From an uncultured Bacillus sp. (lineage in GTDB: Bacteria; Bacillota; Bacilli; Bacillales_B; DSM-18226): a stretch of 38,386 nucleotides of DNA. Positions 35,591-38,386 of the stretch are shown piece after piece. Under the pieces are notes generated by a model, which worked only from the letters and a program-made list of their open reading frames with translations, ran no database searches and was not told the origin of the DNA. Within the stretch, counting starts at the first letter, position 1. Every line of letters begins with the position of its first letter. Both the position numbers and the translations under genes were made by a program. The stretch spans positions 1 through 38,386 of the forward strand of contig NZ_CAMLDX010000026.1 in assembly GCF_946478885.1 (NCBI RefSeq), read 5' to 3'.

Positions 35591-37127
35591 CTCTCGCTAA
35601 TACACGATCATCTTTTTCTAATTTCTCTTGTTTTTCTTGCTTTGCTTCCGTTAAACCAAGCGTTTGTGCTGTTGCAGTATGAACTTCCTGAAAAAGCTCC
35701 GGATTTTCCAATAGTGAAATTCCATAAGAAGGAATCATTTCTTTTATCTTTGGTTCCCACTCAGCTATCTTCTGTGGAAAGCATTTTTTAACTACTTCAA
35801 GCATAACGTGAACAGCAGTAGAAGCACCTGGTGAAGCACCGAGCAAGGCAGCAATCGAACCGTCGGCTGCAGTAATGACTTCAGTACCGAATTGAAGTGT
35901 TCCCTTTCCGCCTTCTGCCGTATCTTTAATAACTTGTACGCGTTGACCGGCTACTACTAAATCCCAATCCTCGCTTTGCGCATTCGGGATAAACTCACGC
36001 AGTTCTTCCATACGCTGTTCCTTCGATAACATAACCTGTTGGATCAGATATTTTGTCAGCGCCATCTCTTTTGCGCCTGCAGCCAGCATTGTTAAGATAT
36101 TATCCGGTTTTATAGAAGTCAAAAGGTCAAACATCGAACCGGTTTTTAAGAACTTCGGTGAGAAACCAGCAAACGGTCCAAAGAGCAATGATTTTTGATG
36201 ATCGATAAATCTTGTATCAAGATGCGGAACAGACATTGGAGGCGCACCAACCTTAGCCTTGCCGTAAACCTTTGCGTGATGCTGCTCAACGACCTTCGGA
36301 TTATTACATACCATAAATAGTCCGCTTACCGGGAATCCGCCAATATGCTTTCCTTCAGGAATACCGGATTTTTGCAGTAAATGCAAGCTTCCACCGCCGG
36401 CACCAATAAAGACAAATTTTGCAGTATGGCGTTCAACGTCTCCGCTGACAAGATTCCGTACCTTTAATTCCCATGCTCCATCGCTTGTCCGCTTTATATC
36501 ATCAACATTATGTTTGTATTTTATATCAACATTTTTACGCTTTAAATGGTCAAACAGTATACGTGTTAAAGCTCCAAAGTTTACATCTGTACCGGTGTCA
36601 ATTTTTGTCGCCGCTATAGGCTCGTTCGATGTCCGTCCTTCCATTACAAGCGGAATCCATTCCTTCAGTTTTTCCGGTTCATCAGAAAATTCCATTCCTT
36701 GGAACAGCAAGTTGTTTGAAAGCGCTTCAAATCTCTTTTTTAAAAATTTTACATTTTGTTCCCCTTGTACTAAACTCATATGAGCTAGTGACATGATAAA
36801 ATCTCGTGGATTGCTGATTAGATTGTTGTTTACAAGATAGGACCAAAATTGCTTTGAAACCTGAAACTGTTCATTAATTTTAATAGCCTTGTTGATATCT
36901 ATTGTTCCGTCTGATTTTTCAGTGGTGTAGTTTAGCTCACAAAGTGCCGAATGCCCTGTTCCTGCATTATTCCATTCATTCGAACTTTCCTCTCCTGCGT
37001 CTGCGAGCTTCTCAAAAACTTTGATTTCCCAATCCGGTACCAACTCTTTTAACATAGTACCCAAAGTTGCGCTCATGATTCCGGTACCGATTAAGATAAC
37101 GTCTGTTCTAGTTTGTCTGTTGCTCAT
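35586..37127 (-). CDS. mqo: Malate:quinone oxidoreductase
   Basis: A 513-residue peripheral membrane flavoprotein that oxidises malate to oxaloacetate and passes electrons to menaquinone. The FAD motif [10 protein letters not shown] begins at residue 14, [19 protein letters not shown] near 50 is the Mqo signature, and [20 protein letters not shown] and [10 protein letters not shown] near the end complete the family pattern. Full length. AGGAAGG precedes the ATG. B. subtilis lacks Mqo, so together with the symporter at 6863 this points to C4-acid use. A phased repeat lies about 140-190 bp upstream. A palindrome resembling cre (TTTGAAAGCGCTTCAAA) sits inside the gene at about 36715. Confidence 0.96.
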   Translation of the reverse strand: MSNRQTRTDVILIGTGIMSATLGTMLKELVPDWEIKVFEKLADAGEESSNEWNNAGTGHSALCELNYTTEKSDGTIDINKAIKINEQFQVSKQFWSYLVNNNLISNPRDFIMSLAHMSLVQGEQNVKFLKKRFEALSNNLLFQGMEFSDEPEKLKEWIPLVMEGRTSNEPIAATKIDTGTDVNFGALTRILFDHLKRKNVDIKYKHNVDDIKRTSDGAWELKVRNLVSGDVERHTAKFVFIGAGGGSLHLLQKSGIPEGKHIGGFPVSGLFMVCNNPKVVEQHHAKVYGKAKVGAPPMSVPHLDTRFIDHQKSLLFGPFAGFSPKFLKTGSMFDLLTSIKPDNILTMLAAGAKEMALTKYLIQQVMLSKEQRMEELREFIPNAQSEDWDLVVAGQRVQVIKDTAEGGKGTLQFGTEVITAADGSIAALLGASPGASTAVHVMLEVVKKCFPQKIAEWEPKIKEMIPSYGISLLENPELFQEVHTATAQTLGLTEAKQEKQEKLEKDDRVLARV

Positions 37128-37260
37128 TTTAACCTTCCTATTCCCCTAGATTTGCAGAAAGGATGTTAGAGCTCTCCTGCTTATGTGCTGCAGTATGAGC
37201 TAAAACGCAGCCAAGCCAAACATCTTTTCTGACTCTTTACATATACCCTACCATAGTTTA

Positions 37261-37320
37261 TCACTATTATCTAAAGATTAAAATAATAATTTACTATTAT
37301 GTGACAGATCTAACTATTAT
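37261..37320. promoter_or_regulatory. Three phased direct repeats upstream of mqo
   Basis: TCACTATTAT, TTACTATTAT and TAACTATTAT begin at 37261, 37291 and 37311: the same ACTATTAT core with spacings of 30 and 20 bp, so all on one face of the helix. They are 134-193 bp before the mqo start, with TATAAT-like sequences (37331-37345, minus) further upstream. Probably operator or activator sites for mqo; no regulator is known to me. The rest of the gap to 37717 has no supported gene. Confidence 0.5.
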
Positions 37321-37717
37321 TTTGTTGTTATTATACGATAATTATAAGATATTTTAAAGCAAGGATGGTGTGGGAAGTATATCCACACTCCCTAAAAAAG
37401 GTTCAATTAGCTTAGAAAAACATCTTATTTCATGTCATTCACATCAATTAAATTTGACAATGGGCGAATCAGATGATTTCAAATTTAAAAAACAGAACTC
37501 ACAAGTCCTACCCTTGAAAAATGGGAATCTATCAATAAGAAAAATAGAAAAAAGACGGCGATTTTCATTCATCCAATAAGTCGATCCTACTTATCTATTT
37601 TTTGTTACATATCTTGTTTCAATCTATAATCTGTAATAAATTCAATAAATAGGCTTTAATGAAAATATAGATAAATAGGCATCACACATTTTGAATCAGA
37701 AAGGGGTTAATTCTTCA

Positions 37718-38386
37718 ATGAATTTTGTCTTTGATTTAGATGGAACCATTTGTTTTAAAGGAAAGCCTGTAACAGATAAGATATTAACAACTTTAGAGAA
37801 TATTCAGTTAAAAGGACATCATATACTATTTGCATCGGCGAGACCTATTAGGGATATGCTACCTGTTTTGAACCAAAAATTTCATAGCTACACGATGATA
37901 GGGGGAAATGGATCGTTAGTGTCGCAAAACTGTAAGATCATTCATTCCCATTCTTTTACCGACTCCCAGGTGGAATCAATTAAATCCATTTTAGACGAGT
38001 TTAGAGCGACATACTTAATTGATGGAGAGTGGGATTATTCCTATACAGGTCCTCAAGACCATCCCATTTTAAATCATCTTGACCCGTCTAAATTAGCAAA
38101 AATGGTCGATTTAGATGTTCATACATCAATTATTAAGATCCTGATTTTAACTTCTGATAATATGGAAGAACTTACAAAAAGAATATCTACTCTTGATGTA
38201 GTAACACACCAGCATGGAAATGAAAATGTACTTGATATAAGTCCAAAGGATATTCATAAATGGAATGCTATAAATAGGTTAGGAATAAGACAGGATGAAT
38301 ATATAGCATTTGGAAATGATGCCAACGATATAACCATGTTTAGGAATGCAAAGCATTCCGTAATGATTGGTTACCATGAAGAGTTA
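37718..38386 (+). CDS. Partial HAD-superfamily phosphatase (Cof/IIB type)
   Basis: 223 codons, open to the window edge. Motif I is the very N-terminal NFVFDLDGT with nucleophile D8 and D10; motif II is ASARP near 48; a cap domain of the IIB type occupies about 80-180; and motif IV is FGNDANDITMF near 200, so all catalytic motifs are within the visible part. Cof-type HAD enzymes dephosphorylate sugar phosphates, FMN or pyridoxal phosphate. The ATG at 37718 follows AAAGGGG with 11 nt. It may lack only some 30 residues. Confidence 0.88.
   Translation, partial: MNFVFDLDGTICFKGKPVTDKILTTLENIQLKGHHILFASARPIRDMLPVLNQKFHSYTMIGGNGSLVSQNCKIIHSHSFTDSQVESIKSILDEFRATYLIDGEWDYSYTGPQDHPILNHLDPSKLAKMVDLDVHTSIIKILILTSDNMEELTKRISTLDVVTHQHGNENVLDISPKDIHKWNAINRLGIRQDEYIAFGNDANDITMFRNAKHSVMIGYHEEL

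Noticed and set aside
37370..37579. 69-codon plus frame between mqo and the HAD gene
   Set aside because: GTG start with AAGGA only 4 nt away, low-complexity Lys/Ser composition and no family resemblance; judged chance.

Overview
The window reads as chromosomal DNA of an aerobic, endospore-forming member of the Bacillaceae. Pointers are the strong AGGAGG-type ribosome binding sites with frequent TTG/GTG starts, the class IV (PhaR/PhaC) polyhydroxyalkanoate synthase, a YaaH/SleL-type LysM-GH18 spore cortex enzyme, and AhpC/AhpF, GltC and YeeN proteins that closely resemble Bacillus ones. No species is assigned. I see no rRNA, tRNA, CRISPR array or intact transposase.

Layout. 1-2100: a partial exported protein, a twice-frameshifted DNA-binding-like pseudogene and small hypothetical ORFs; this looks like an eroded accessory region. 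2181-6550 (minus): a twin P-loop ATPase, a YbaK-type tRNA deacylase, a thioredoxin-reductase-like flavoprotein and the two halves of a ThrE-type amino acid exporter. 6863-9579 (plus): a dicarboxylate/amino acid symporter and peptidase T. 9973-12432: a GltC-type LysR regulator divergent from glutamate dehydrogenase. 12518-14323 (minus): a ParM/StbA-like actin and a ribbon-helix-helix partner, preceded by about 650 bp of non-coding DNA with phased GTATAC-like hexamers; this looks like a complete plasmid-type (type II) partition module sitting among housekeeping genes. 14972-19008: a nitrilase-family amidase, an esterase, a CapA-like lipoprotein and a YebC/PmpR-family protein. 19518-23586 (minus): phaA, phaR, phaB and phaC. 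24017-25192 (minus): serA behind a glycine riboswitch with its own terminator. 25879-27291 (plus): a cortex hydrolase whose terminator hairpin contains a near-consensus parS (Spo0J/ParB) site. 27625-29919 (minus): a LytTR regulator upstream of a CoA-transferase. 30085-32292 (plus): a GT28-type glycosyltransferase and a membrane protein. 33039-35293 (plus): ahpC-ahpF with a PerR-like box. 35586-37127 (minus): mqo with a phased repeat upstream. 37718-end: a partial HAD phosphatase.

How genes fit together. PhaA, PhaB and PhaR/PhaC make a full acetyl-CoA to PHB route in one locus, near an acetyl/succinyl-CoA transferase and with malate:quinone oxidoreductase further along, which suits an acetate/C4-acid-using aerobe. 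GltC plus GdhA suggests local control of the 2-oxoglutarate/glutamate node. AhpC/AhpF form a peroxide reductase pair.

The observations I rate highest are the chromosomal ParM-like module with its phased repeat array, the parS-like site about 13 kb away, the glycine riboswitch in front of serA, and phaC, which seems to lack any ATG/GTG/TTG start at the right place (an ATT lies 10 nt after AAGGAG) and sits behind a terminator-like hairpin.
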